DNA of 64,000 bases from Actinophytocola oryzae (GTDB taxonomy: Bacteria > Actinomycetota > Actinomycetes > Mycobacteriales > Pseudonocardiaceae). The notes below the pieces were generated by a model. It was not told the DNA's origin and ran no database searches. It saw nothing but the letters and a program-made list of their open reading frames with translations. Of the stretch, positions 26,070 through 37,700 are shown piece after piece (within the stretch, counting starts at the first letter, position 1; every line of letters starts with the position of its first letter). Location of the stretch: contig NZ_SOCP01000007.1 of assembly GCF_004364325.1 (NCBI RefSeq), positions 62,001 through 126,000 on the forward strand, given 5' to 3'. The position numbers and the translations under genes are program-made.

Positions 26070-27092
26070 TCATACCGTTGTGGACAGTCGTGGATCGAGC
26101 TCGCCGGCCTGCCACAGGTGTGCCACGTCGCCGAAGTTGGCGCTCACCCAGTCGTCGTCGTAGATGGTGTCGAGGTAGCGCTCGCCGCGGTCGGGGAAGA
26201 TCAGCACGCAGTTCGCGCCCGCCGGGATGCGCTCCCGCCTGACCGCGACGGCGGCCACCGCGGCACCGGAGGACCCACCGGCGAGCACGGCCTCGTGTGC
26301 GACTAGCCGCCGGCAGCCGACCAGGCAGCCGAGGTCGTCGACGTGCACCACGTCGTCGGCGAGCCCCTCGCGGAACAGGGGCGGCCGGACCGAGGCGCCG
26401 TGGCCGGGGATCAGCCTCGGCCTCGGGGTGTCGCCGAAGATCGCGCTGCCCGCGGCGTCCACGGCGACGATGCGCACGTCGAGGCCGTGCCGCCTCGCGA
26501 ACTGTGCGCAACCACGCAACATCCCGCAGGAACTGGTCGGGCAGAACAGGTAGTCGAGCGGGCCCGGCAGCCCGTCGACGATCTCGCGCATCGTGGTCTC
26601 GTGTGCCAGGGCGTTGAGGTGGTTGGCGTACTGGTCGGGGCAGTAGGCGTGCGGGATGGCCGCCACCAGCTCGCGAACCCGCCGGATCCGCACCGGCAGG
26701 TACTCGTGCGTCACGGGGTCGGTCTGGGTCACCACCTCGACCTCGGCGCCGAACGCACGCATGATCGCGACGTTCTGCGTGTTCGCCCGGGGATCGACCA
26801 CACACACGAACCGCAGGCCGAAGTAGCGGCAGACCTGTGCGAGCCCGATGCCGAGGTTGCCGGAGCTGGACTCGACCACCACCGACAGCCCGGGCACCAG
26901 CGTCCCGTCACGGATCTTGCCGAGCAGCATGGCGAGTGCCGACCGGTCCTTGACGCTGCCGCCCGGGTTGGCCGCCTCCAGCTTCGCGTAGACCCGGAAC
27001 GGACTGCGTGCCTCGATCCTGGTCAGCTCGACGAGCGGCGTCGCCCCGACCGTGGCGAGCACGCCGTCGCCCTGTGCGATCGGTCCGCTCAC
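26070..27092 (-). CDS. sbnA: SbnA-like PLP synthase, 2,3-diaminopropionate pathway
   Basis: A 340-residue cysteine-synthase-fold PLP enzyme. PLP lysine in [11 protein letters not shown], the phosphate-binding SSSGNLGIG loop, and an SbnA-like second half ([48 protein letters not shown]). SbnA joins O-phosphoserine and glutamate to N-(2-amino-2-carboxyethyl)glutamate, which SbnB then converts to L-2,3-diaminopropionate. No SbnB homologue is in the window. GTG 27092 overlaps the mbtH stop, so it is translated with MbtH and the exporter. O-acetylserine sulfhydrylase is a less likely alternative. Confidence 0.8.
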   Translation of the reverse strand: MSGPIAQGDGVLATVGATPLVELTRIEARSPFRVYAKLEAANPGGSVKDRSALAMLLGKIRDGTLVPGLSVVVESSSGNLGIGLAQVCRYFGLRFVCVVDPRANTQNVAIMRAFGAEVEVVTQTDPVTHEYLPVRIRRVRELVAAIPHAYCPDQYANHLNALAHETTMREIVDGLPGPLDYLFCPTSSCGMLRGCAQFARRHGLDVRIVAVDAAGSAIFGDTPRPRLIPGHGASVRPPLFREGLADDVVHVDDLGCLVGCRRLVAHEAVLAGGSSGAAVAAVAVRRERIPAGANCVLIFPDRGERYLDTIYDDDWVSANFGDVAHLWQAGELDPRLSTTV

Positions 27093-27313
27093 GACGACCG
27101 ACTTGCCGCCTGCTCCATCCGCCTGCGCAGGCTCAGGGGCCGCATGTCGGTCCACACGGTGCCGATGTGGGCGAGGCACTCGTCGCGACCGCCCTCCGTG
27201 CCCTCCCTGCGCCAGCCGGACGGAAGCTCCCGGTCTACCGGCCAGATCGAGTACTGCTCCTCGTGGTTCACCACGACGCAGTAGGTGCGCCCGTCAGCGG
27301 TGTCCTCTGCCAT
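27089..27313 (-). CDS. mbtH: MbtH-like protein
   Basis: A 74-residue MbtH-family chaperone of NRPS adenylation domains. Conserved residues are all present: [15 protein letters not shown], the CLAHI block and [12 protein letters not shown] strong AAGGAG lies upstream of ATG 27313. It sits in a leftward operon (exporter-mbtH-sbnA) that diverges from the NRPS genes it presumably serves. It is the only MbtH in the window. Confidence 0.95.
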   Translation of the reverse strand: MAEDTADGRTYCVVVNHEEQYSIWPVDRELPSGWRREGTEGGRDECLAHIGTVWTDMRPLSLRRRMEQAASRSS

Positions 27314-27314
27314 G

Positions 27315-28583
27315 TCAGACGTTCTCCTTAGTGTGCGACAACTCCGTGTTCGTCGACTTCGACTCGAGGCTGCCGAGGGATGGCGCGGCACGGATGGCGC
27401 GGTTGACGGTCGCGACCGTGGCGATGAACACCATGAAGACCGCGAGTATCCACACGGTCGTCCGCGCGCCGACCGACCCCAGCAGCAGGCCGCCGACGAG
27501 TGAGCCGACCGGGATGGCGCCGAAGGCCACCATGCTCGCCGCGCCGATGACCCGGCCCTGGATGCGGTCCGGGGTGATCGCCAGCTGGTAGGCCGAGATC
27601 ACGACGTTCCAGACCGGGCCGACGAAGCACATCAGCGCGTACACCGCACCGAGCAGGTACGGGTCGCGTACGAGGAGGATGACCGGCACCATCAGCGCCC
27701 ACACCCAGTTCACCCCGATGACGACCACCTTCATGGACAGCCGTCGTTCCGCGGCGGGGGCGACCAGCGAGCCGAGCACGCCGCCGACCGACGCGATGCC
27801 GAACATCAGCCCGATCGCACCCGGCGTCGCGCCGATGTTCCCGGCGAGCACGATGACGGTCAGGAACAGCGCCTGGAACAACAGGTTGCTCCCGGCGACG
27901 AGGATCGTGGTGGTGCGCAGGAACGGCTGGCGCAGCAGCCACCTGACCCCCTCGGTCAGCTCGGTGCGCATCCGCTTGCGCTCGCCGGTCCGCTCCGTCT
28001 GGAAGTCCTTCCTGATGAGCAGCAACGTCACGAGCGAGACGAGGTAGCTGACCACGTCGAACAGGAACGGCACCGCACGGCCGATCCCGAACAGGATCCC
28101 GCCGAGCGGCTGGCCGAGCATCATCGCGCCGCGCTCCCTGGCCTCGTTGCGGGACAGGGCGACCGTCAGCTGGGAGGAGTGCACCACGTTCGGCACCGCG
28201 GCGGAGGCGGCCAGACCGTGTGCCACGGACAGCGTCGCCTCGACGATCCCGACGAGCAGGATGTGGGGCAGGGTCAGCCGGTCGGCGAGCACCGCGACGA
28301 CGATGGTCGTGATCACGAGTGCGCGCAGGACGTCGCACCAGATCATCACCCGTTTGCGGTCCCAGAGGTCCACCAGCATCCCGGCCGGGATCTGGAAGAG
28401 CAGGACCGGCAGCATCGTGACGAACCCGACGAGCCCGGCGTCGACGATGGACCCGGTGAGTGCGAGCACCAGCAGCGGATAGGCCATGCCCGAGGCCCGC
28501 GAACCGAGGATCGACACCGCGGACCCGCTCCACAACAGCAGGAAGTCCCGGTTGTGGCGTAGCGGTACGACCCGATCAGTCAT
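27315..28583 (-). CDS. MFS transporter
   Basis: A 422-residue major-facilitator protein with about twelve hydrophobic segments; it begins [37 protein letters not shown], the start typical of the MFS_3 (enterobactin exporter EntS-like) group, and has the DLWDRKRVM loop after TM2. First gene of a leftward operon with mbtH (1 bp gap) and sbnA. It is probably an exporter of, and self-protection against, the peptide product. ATG 28583 chosen; the open frame continues into the divergent promoter. Confidence 0.88.
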   Translation of the reverse strand: MTDRVVPLRHNRDFLLLWSGSAVSILGSRASGMAYPLLVLALTGSIVDAGLVGFVTMLPVLLFQIPAGMLVDLWDRKRVMIWCDVLRALVITTIVVAVLADRLTLPHILLVGIVEATLSVAHGLAASAAVPNVVHSSQLTVALSRNEARERGAMMLGQPLGGILFGIGRAVPFLFDVVSYLVSLVTLLLIRKDFQTERTGERKRMRTELTEGVRWLLRQPFLRTTTILVAGSNLLFQALFLTVIVLAGNIGATPGAIGLMFGIASVGGVLGSLVAPAAERRLSMKVVVIGVNWVWALMVPVILLVRDPYLLGAVYALMCFVGPVWNVVISAYQLAITPDRIQGRVIGAASMVAFGAIPVGSLVGGLLLGSVGARTTVWILAVFMVFIATVATVNRAIRAAPSLGSLESKSTNTELSHTKENV

Positions 28584-28759
28584 GGGGTCGATGCTGGTCG
28601 AGTCCCGGCCCCCGACGACAGAGACGTTCCGGCAGTCACGTGCGCGGTCACGGTTGCGGAAAGGTGTACCGCGCTGACTCTGCTGCCGGACGCCCCACGG
28701 GGGAGAGGCTCGACCAGACGTGCGTTGTCTGACCAGCCCACCACAGGAGGTGCCGGGTC
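28584..28759. promoter_or_regulatory. Divergent promoter region, exporter operon versus NRPS operon
   Basis: 176 bp between the MFS start and the NRPS GTG. It must drive both the NRPS genes and exporter-mbtH-sbnA. It contains a widely spaced perfect inverted repeat, CTGGTCGAG at 28594-28602 and CTCGACCAG at 28709-28717, which may be paired operator half-sites. AGGAGG at 28745-28750, 9 bp before GTG 28760, fixes the NRPS start. No clear -35/-10 pair was identified. Confidence 0.5.
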
Positions 28760-31700
28760 GTGAGTCGAACCATTCCCCGCCTGCCGTTGTCGTTCGGTCA
28801 GCGTCGGCTGTGGTTTCTCGACCAGCTGCGGCCCGGCGCGGTGGACTACAACCTGCCGATGCTGGTCCGGTTGCGCGGCAGGCTCGACGCCGGTGCGCTG
28901 CGTGCCGCACTCACCGAGATCGTCGCGCGGCACGAGGTGCTGCGCACCCGGTACGCCGTGGTGGACGGCGAACCGGCGCAGGTGGTCGAGGACTCCGCGT
29001 GGCTCGAGCTGACCGAGACCGACGTCCGCGGCCTCGACCGCGAGCGGGTCGACGAGCTGGTCGAGAGCGGCTGGCGCAAGCCGTTCAACCTCGCCGGGGG
29101 ACAGGTGCTGCGCGTGGCGCTGTTCCAGTTGGCCGACGACGAGCACCTGTTGCTCATCGTCACGGCGCACATCGCGTTCGACGGCTGGTCGTGGGGGGTG
29201 CTGGCCCGCGAGCTGCGTGAGCTGTACCGGTCGCTGACCACCGGAGAGCCCGTCTCACTCGCGCCGCTGCCGATCCAGTACGGCGACTTCGCGCGGTGGC
29301 AACAGGAATGGCTTTCCGGACAGCGGACCGAGGACCAGCTCGAGTACTGGCGGGGCAGGCTCGCGGGCCTGGCGCCACTGGAGCTGCCGACCGACCGGCC
29401 GCGCCCGCTGGTACTCGACGCGACCGGGGCGCGTGCCTGGTTCACCGTGCCCGCCTACCTCGTCGCCGCGTTGGCGCGGATCGCGAGGCAGCACCGGGCT
29501 TCGCCGTTCATGGTGCTGCTGGCGGGCTTCCAGCTCCTGCTCGGCCGGTACGCGGGCACCGACGACGTCGCGGTCGGCAGCCCGGTGGCCGGGCGCAACC
29601 GGATGGAGACCGAGGACCTCATCGGGTTCTTCGTGAACACCCTGGTGCTGCGGGCGGATCTGCGCGGTGATCCGTCCTTCGTGGACCTCCTGGAACGGGT
29701 GCGCAACACCACCCTCGACGCGTTCGACCACCAGGACGTGCCGTTCGAGCGGCTCGTGGACGAGCTGGTGCCGGACCGCGACCTGTCCCGCAACCCGTTG
29801 TACCAGGTCAGTTTCGTGTTGCAGAACGCGGCGGCGGAGCCGCTCGCCCTGCCGGGCATGGCCGTCGAGCCGGTGGGCACCCCGTTCGCCGCGTCGCCGT
29901 TCGACCTGACCCTGCACCTGGTCGAGCAGGCCGACGGGTCACTGGCAGGCGTCGTCGACTACGCGAGCGCCCTGTTCGACGAGGCCACCATCACCCGGCT
30001 CGGCGACCACTACGTGCGCCTGCTGACCAGCATCGCCGACGACCCGACCGCGCGTCTGTCCGAACTGGAATGGCTGACCGAGCCGGAGCGCACGCAGGTG
30101 CTGGTCGACTGGAACGACACGGGGACGCCCATGCCGTCGGCAGGCGTGCACGAGCTGTTCGAGGCGCAGGTCGCCCGCACGCCGGAGGCGGTCGCGATCC
30201 GGTTCGGCGACGTCGAGCTCACCTACGCCGAGGTCAACGCGGCCGCCAACCGGCTCGCCGCACGGCTGCGGTCACAGGGCGTCGAGCACGACTCGGTGGT
30301 CGCGCTGTGCCTGCCCCGCGAGCCGTCGCTGGTCGTCGCGGTGTTCGGTGTGCTGAAGGCGGACGCCGCCTACCTTCCCCTCGACCCGGACCATCCGGTC
30401 GACCGCCTGCGCGACCTGATCACCGACAGCGGCGTCGCGGCGGTGCTCACCACCGGCGCCCTGCGCTCCACCGTGGACGGCTCGTGCCCGGTCATCCTGG
30501 TGGACGACGACCCCGGCGACACCACGGCACAGAACCCGGTCTCGGAGTCCACACCGGACAGTCTCGCCTACGTCGTCTACACCTCGGGCTCGACCGGACG
30601 CCCCAAGGGCGTGCCGATCCCGCACCGGGCTCTGGTCAACTACGTCACCTGGTGCCAGAGCGCCTACGCGACCCCCGGTTCCGGCTCGCCGCTGTACTCC
30701 TCGCTGGCCTTCGACATGCCGGTCACCTCGGTGTTCCCCGCGCTGCTGTCCGGGGACACGGTCACGATCATCGCCGAGACCGGCGAACCCGGTCTCGGCG
30801 CGCTGGTGGCCGAGCTGGAACGTGGTGGCTTCGGCCTGCTGAAGATGACCCCGTCACACCTGGCGGTGCTCGGCCAGTCCCTGTCGCAGGACGGCTTCCG
30901 GCGTGCGGCGCGGCGGCTGGTGGTCGGCGGCGAGGAGCTGCCGGGCGAGCTGCTGGCGCCGTGGGCCCGGCATGCGCCGGACACGTTGGTGGACAACGAG
31001 TACGGCCCGACCGAGACGACCGTCGGCTGCTCGCTGTACGCGGGGACGGCCGCGGAGCTGCCCTCGGGGGTGCTGCCGATCGGCAGACCCATCGCCAACA
31101 CCAGGATGTACGTCCTCGACCGTGATCTGCGCCTGCTGCCGGTCGGGGTGGCCGGCGAGCTGTACATCGGCGGCGCGCAGCTCGCCAGGGGGTACGTGGG
31201 GCGGCCGGAGCTGACCGCGGAGCGGTTCGTGCCCGACCCGTACTCGCCCGAGCCGGGCGGGCGGCTCTACCGCAGCGGCGACCTCGCCCGTTACCGCGCG
31301 GACGGCAACATCGTGTTCGCGGGCCGGGTGGACGACTACGTCAAGATCGGCGGCTACCGCGTCGAGCCCACCGAGGTCGAGGAGACCCTCGCCCGGCACC
31401 CGGCCGTGCGGACCGCCGTCGTCGTGGTGCGCGACCGGCAGCTGGTCGCCTACCTGCTCCCGGCCGACGGCGCCGACCTACGGCCCGGTGACCTGCGGAC
31501 CTACCTGGCCGGCAGGCTGCCCGCCTACCTCGTGCCGCAGGCGTTCGTGACGCTCCCGGCGCTGCCGTTCACGCCGAGCGGGAAGATCGACCGCAAGGCG
31601 CTGCCCGCGCCGGCGGTACGCAGGCCAGAACTCACCGGCGACTACGTCCCACCGGTCACCCCGGCCCAGCAGACGATCGCCGCGGTCTGGGCCGACGTGC

Positions 31701-34700
31701 TCGACGTCGACCGGGTCGGCCTGCACGACGACTTCTTCGACCTCGGTGGCCACTCGCTGCTCGCCACCCGGGCGATCTTCGCGCTCCGCGACGCCTTCGG
31801 CGCGGACCTGGCGCTGCGGCTGATGTTCGAGCACCGCACAGTGGCCGGGCTGGCCGACGTGATCACGAACCAGGCCGCGCACGCGGACCGGATCGCGCCG
31901 ATCGTCGCCGTCCGCCGGGACGGCCCCGTGCCGCTGTCGTTCGGCCAGCACCGGCTGTGGTTCCTCGACCGCCTCCAACCCTGCGCCACCGACTACCTGT
32001 CGCCGGTCGCGCTGCGGCTGCGCGGCCCCCTCGACCCGGCCGCGCTCGGCGGTGCACTGGACAAGGTGGTGGCCAGGCACGAGGTCCTGCGCACCCGGTT
32101 CCGCCAGGTCGACGGCGAGCCGACGCAGCTGGTCGACCCGCCGGGGCCCGTGCCCGTCGAGCACGTGGACCTGACCGGGCTCGAACCTCCCGCGCGGGAG
32201 GCGTCGGTGCACACGGTCGTCGCCGCCGACCTCGCCACCCCGTTCGACCTCGAACGCCAGTGGCCGGTCCGCGCCACGGTGATCCGGCTGGCCGACACCG
32301 AGCACGTCCTGCTGCTGACCGTGCACCACAGTGCGTTCGACGGCTGGTCGGTGGACATCCTCGCCACCGAGCTGGCCGAGGGCTACGCCGACCCCTCGTC
32401 CACTGTGGACCCACTGCCCGTCCAGTACGCCGACTACGCTGTGTGGCAACGGGAGCTGCTGTCCGGCGGAGCACTGGCCGCACAGCTCGACTACTGGCGC
32501 GACCGGCTCGCCGGCCTGGCCACGCTCGAACTGCCGACCGACCGGCCCCGCCCCCCGGTCCGCGACTCGGCAGGCGCCCACCTCGCGTTCACCGTCCCGG
32601 CGCAGCTGGCGCGGACGCTGACGAAGCTCGGGCGCGCGCAGGGGGCGACACCGTTCATGGTGCTGCTGGCCGCCTTCCAGGTGCTGCTCGGCCGCTACAC
32701 CGGTCAGGCCGACGTGGCCGTCGGCACCCCGGTCGCGGGCCGGGACCGCGCGGAGATCGAGAAGCTCATCGGGTTCTTCGTCAACACCGTGGTCATGCGT
32801 GCCGACCTGTCCGGCGAACCGTCCTTCGTGGAGCTGGTGAACCGGGTGCGGCGTGGCGCGGTCGACGCCTACGCCAACGCCGACCTGCCGTTCGAGCGGC
32901 TGGTGGACGAGCTGCGCCCGACCAGGGACCTGTCCCGCAACCCGCTGTTCGGGGTGCTGTTCGACCTGCGGCACGCGCGGCGCACACCGTTCCGGCTGCC
33001 CGGCGTCGAGGTCGACCCGTTCGGGGTGGACCCGCGGATCGCCAAGTTCGACCTGAGCCTGACCGTCGACGAGCAGCCGGACGGCGAGCTGTGCTGCTAC
33101 CTCGGCTACGCCACGGCCTTGTTCGACCGCACCACCATCGAACGGATGGCGGGGCACTTCGGCAGGCTGCTGGAGAGCATCGCGGCCGACCCGCACGCCC
33201 CGGTGTCCCGCCTGGACCTGCTCACCCCGGCCGAGCGCGAGCAGCTGCTGGTGGGGTGGCGCGGACAGCTGCTGGAGCGTCCACACAGGACTCTCCCCGA
33301 GCTGTTCGCCGACCAGGCACGGTCCACTCCGGACGCGCCGGCTGTCGTGTCCGGTGACCACGAGCTGACCTACGCCCGGCTCAACGCGAGGGCGAACCAG
33401 CTCGCCGACCACCTGCGCTCGCTCGGTGTCGGCCCGGAGACCCCGGTGGCCGTGGCCATGCGCCGGGACGCCGACCTGGTCACCTCGCTGGTCGCGGTCC
33501 TCAAGGCAGGTGCCTGCTTCGTGCCGCTCGACCCGGACTACCCGGCCGACCGGCTGGCGTTCATGGTGCGTGACTCCGGCGCGCGGGTCGTGCTCACCCA
33601 GTCCACCGTGGCCGGGCAGCTGACGGGCGGGGCAACGGTTCTCGCCGTCGACACGCTGTGGGACCGGCTCACCGCGTGCTCGGTCGACGACCCGCCGCCC
33701 GTCGACCCGTTCGGCGCCGCCTACGTCATGTACACGTCCGGGTCTACCGGCGAGCCGAAGGGTGTCGTGGTCACCCACGCAGGCATCCGCAACCGGGTGC
33801 TCTGGGCGGTGGACCGCCACCGGCTCGGTCCTGCCGACCGCCTGCTGCAGAAGACCACGATCGGTTTCGACGCGGCGATGTGGGAGTTCCTCGCGCCGCT
33901 GGTGTCCGGCGGTGCGGTCGTGCCGGCACCCGACGGCGTGCAGCGTGACGCGGCGGCCATGGTCCGGGCCGTCGTCGAGCACGACATCACCGTGCTGCAG
34001 CTGGTTCCTTCGATGCTGCGGCTGCTGGTCGAGGAGCCGGGGCTGGCCGGGTGCCGCTCGCTGCGGATGATCTTCTGCGGCGGGGAGGCGTTGCCTGCCC
34101 GGCTGTGCGCGCGGGCACGGGAGGTCCTGGACGTCGAGGTGTTCAACACCTTCGGCATGACCGAGTGCTCGATCGACGTGACCGCGGCACTGTACGACCC
34201 GGCGGACCCCGGTGAGATCGTCCCGGCGGGCACCGCACTGCCCAACACGCAGATCCTCGTGCTGGACGCGGCGGACAACCCGGTCCCGATCGGGCTGCCG
34301 GGGGAGATCTGCGTCGCGGGCGTGCATCTGGCCCGTGGCTACGTGAACCGGCCCGATGCCACCGCGGTTCGCTTCACCCCCAACCCGTTCGGCACCGTGC
34401 CCGGCGACCGGCTCTGCCGCAGCGGCGACCTCGGGCGCTGGCGTGTCGACGGGTCGCTGGAGGTACTCGGCCGCCTCGACCACCAGGTCAAGGTGAACGG
34501 GGTCCGCATCGAGCTGGGTGAGATCGAGGCCGCGCTCGGCACCCACCCGGGCGTCCGCGTCGGCATCGTGAGCGTGCACCAGCCCTCGGCGGGCGACAAA
34601 CGGCTGGTCGCCTACGTGCTGCCCGCCGACGGTGCCCGGCCCGACGCCGCCGAGCTGCGTGCCCATCTCGGTCAGCGGCTGCCCGCGCCGATGCTGCCGT

Positions 34701-37700
34701 CGATCTTCCTGACCCTCGACGAGCTGCCGCTCACGTCGAGCGGCAAGGTCGACCGCACTGCGCTCCCGGTACCGGACGGTCACCGGTCCGACCTGGTGGG
34801 CGAGTACGTCGAACCGAGCACCACCGACGAGTGCGTGGTCGCCGCCGTCTGGGCCGACGTGCTCGGCGTGGACCGGGTCGGCGCACGCGACAACTTCTTC
34901 GAACTGGGCGGTCATTCCCTGCTCGCCACCCGGGTGATCTTCCGGCTGCGCCAGGTCCTCGGCGTCGAGCTGCCACTCGCCGACATGTTCACGACGCCGA
35001 CCGTGGTCGGGGTCGCGCAGCTGCTCGGGCTGGCGAGGTCCGGGGCCGCCTCGACACCGATCACACCCGTGTCCGGTGTGGACGGTCTCGCGCTCTCGTT
35101 CGCCCAGCAACGCCTGTGGTTCCTCGACCAGCTCGACCCGGGCAGCACCGAGTACCTGGTGCCCTTCGCCCTCCGGCTGCGCGGCCCGCTCGACCCCTCG
35201 GCGCTCGAGGCCGCGCTGACCGACGTGATCGCCCGGCACGAGACACTGCGCACCCGGTACGTGGCCGTGGACGGCGAACCAGTGCAGGTGATCGACCCGC
35301 CGCGCCCGCTCCACCTGGGGCGCACCGAGCTGGGCGACCGGAACCCGGCCGACCTCGTCGACGAGGAGAGCCTGCGCCCGATCGCGCTCGACCGCGAGTG
35401 GCCGATCCGGGCGCGACTGGTCCGCGTCACGCCCGACGAGCACCTGTTCCTGCTGACCATGCACCACATCGCGGGTGACGGGTGGTCGACCGGGCTGCTG
35501 TTCGGCGAGCTGACCGAACGCTACCGCGCGCACCTCGCAGGCACACCGTCCCCTGTGGACACTCTGCCCGTGCGGTACGCGGACTTCGCGGCGTGGCAGC
35601 GGGACTGGTTCACCGGTCCGGTCCGGGAAGGTGAGCTGACCTACTGGCGGGACCGCCTGGCCGGCCTGACCCCGACAGAGCTGCCGACCGACCGCCCGAG
35701 GGCCGCGCAACGTGACCTCGCGGGTGCGTTCGTGTCCGTCGACGTGCCCGCCGAGACCGGTGACGCGGTCCTCGGCGTCGGCCGCGCCCTCGGCGCCACC
35801 CCGTTCATGGTGCTGCTGGCCGCGTTCCAGGTGCTGCTGGCCAGGTACACCGGCGAGCACGACGTGGTGGTCGGCACCCCGGTGTCCGGCCGCACCAGGG
35901 CCGAGACGGCCGACATGATCGGACTCTTCGTGAACACCCTGGTGCTGCGTGGCGACCTGTCCGGCGAGCCGGGCTTCACCGACCTGGTAGCGCGGGTCAG
36001 GGACGCGGCCGTGCGCGACTACCCGCACCAGGACCTGCCGTTCGAGCAACTGGTCGACGAGCTGGCGCCGGAGCGGGACCTGTCGAGGAACCCGTTGTTC
36101 CAGATCATGTTCGAGGCCGACGCCGCGGGCCGGACCGCGCTCACCCTCGGCGACGTGGTGGTCGAGCCTGCGCACGGCACGTGGCACGCGGCGAAGTTCG
36201 ACCTCGGCGTGCGCGTCGAGTACCGGTCCGACGCGGCGATGACCGTGCACGTCGAGTACACCACCGCGTTGTTCGACCGCGCCACCGTCGAGCGGCTCGC
36301 CGGGCACTACCGCCAACTGCTGGAGAGCATTGCCGCGCACCCGGACACCCCGGTACTCGACCTGGAGCTGCGCACCGAGGCCGAACAGCGCGAATGGCTC
36401 GACCGGGGCGCGGGATCCTCGGCCGACGAGCCGGCGGGGTGCGTGCCGGAGCTGTTCGAACGGCGCGTGGCCGCGCACCCCGACGCGGTGGCCGTGGTGT
36501 TCGGCGACGTCGAGCTGACCTACGCCGAGCTGAACGCGCGGGCGAACCGGCTGGCCCACCACCTGCGACGGCTCGGTGTCGGCCGGGAGAACACGGTCGC
36601 GGTCTGCCTCGAACGCGGCCCGGAGGCCGTCGTGGCACTGCTCGGCGTCCTCAAGGCGGGCGGCGTCTACGTGCCGTTCGACCCGGACCACCCCCGGCGG
36701 CGACTGTGGGCGATGCTCGAGGACGCGGGCGCGGACGTCGTGCTCACCCAGCGCCGGTTCGCCGACCGGCTGACGAGCGGCCGGGCGAAGGTCCTCGCGA
36801 TCGACGACGACCAGCCGTACGCGCGGGAGTGCGCCGAGAACCCGGCGAGCGTCGTCGGCCGCGACGACCTCGCCTACATGATCTACACCTCCGGCTCGAC
36901 CGGGCAGCCCAAGGGCGTGCTGATCGAGCACGGTTCGTACGTGCAGCACTGCGAGGTGATCGCCGGCGAGTACGACATCGTGGCGGGCGACCGGGTGGTG
37001 CTGCTGTCCGCGCTGACCTTCGACGTCGCGATGGACCAGATGGCGGCCACGCTGCTGGCGGGCGCGACGGTCGTGGTGAGTGACCCGGTGTTCTGGAGCC
37101 CGGCCGAGCTGCCTGACCGGCTCGCCGGGTACGGGGTGACCACCGTGGAGATCACCCCCGCCTACTACCGGGAGATGCTCGACTCGCTCGGCGCGGACGT
37201 GGACCGGCTGGCCCGCGTCAAGCTGATGAACGTCGGCAGCGACGTCGTCACCGTCGACGACGCCCGGCGCTGGGCGGAGACCGGTCTGCCCGGCCGGTTC
37301 CTGTGCAACTACGGTCCGACCGAGGCGACCGTCACCTGCCTGCTGCACCCGGTGTCCGGCGACCTGTCGGACGCCAGGGGAGAGGCGGCGATGCCGCTCG
37401 GGCGACCGGTCCCCGGCACCCGCGCCTACGTCGTCGACGCACACCTGCGGCCGCTGCCCGTCGGGGTGCCCGGTGAGCTGCTGCTCGGCGGGGTGCGGTT
37501 GGCCCGCGGCTACCACCGGCGGCCGGAGCTGACCGCCGACCGGTTCGTGCCGGACCCGTTCGGCGACGTGCCCGGCGCGCGGCTGTACCGGACGGGAGAC
37601 CTCGTGCGCCGCGGGCCGGACGGCGACCTGGAGTTCCTCGGGCGCATCGACCAGCAGGTGAAGGTCCGCGGCTTCCGGATCGAGCTCGGGGAGATCGAGG

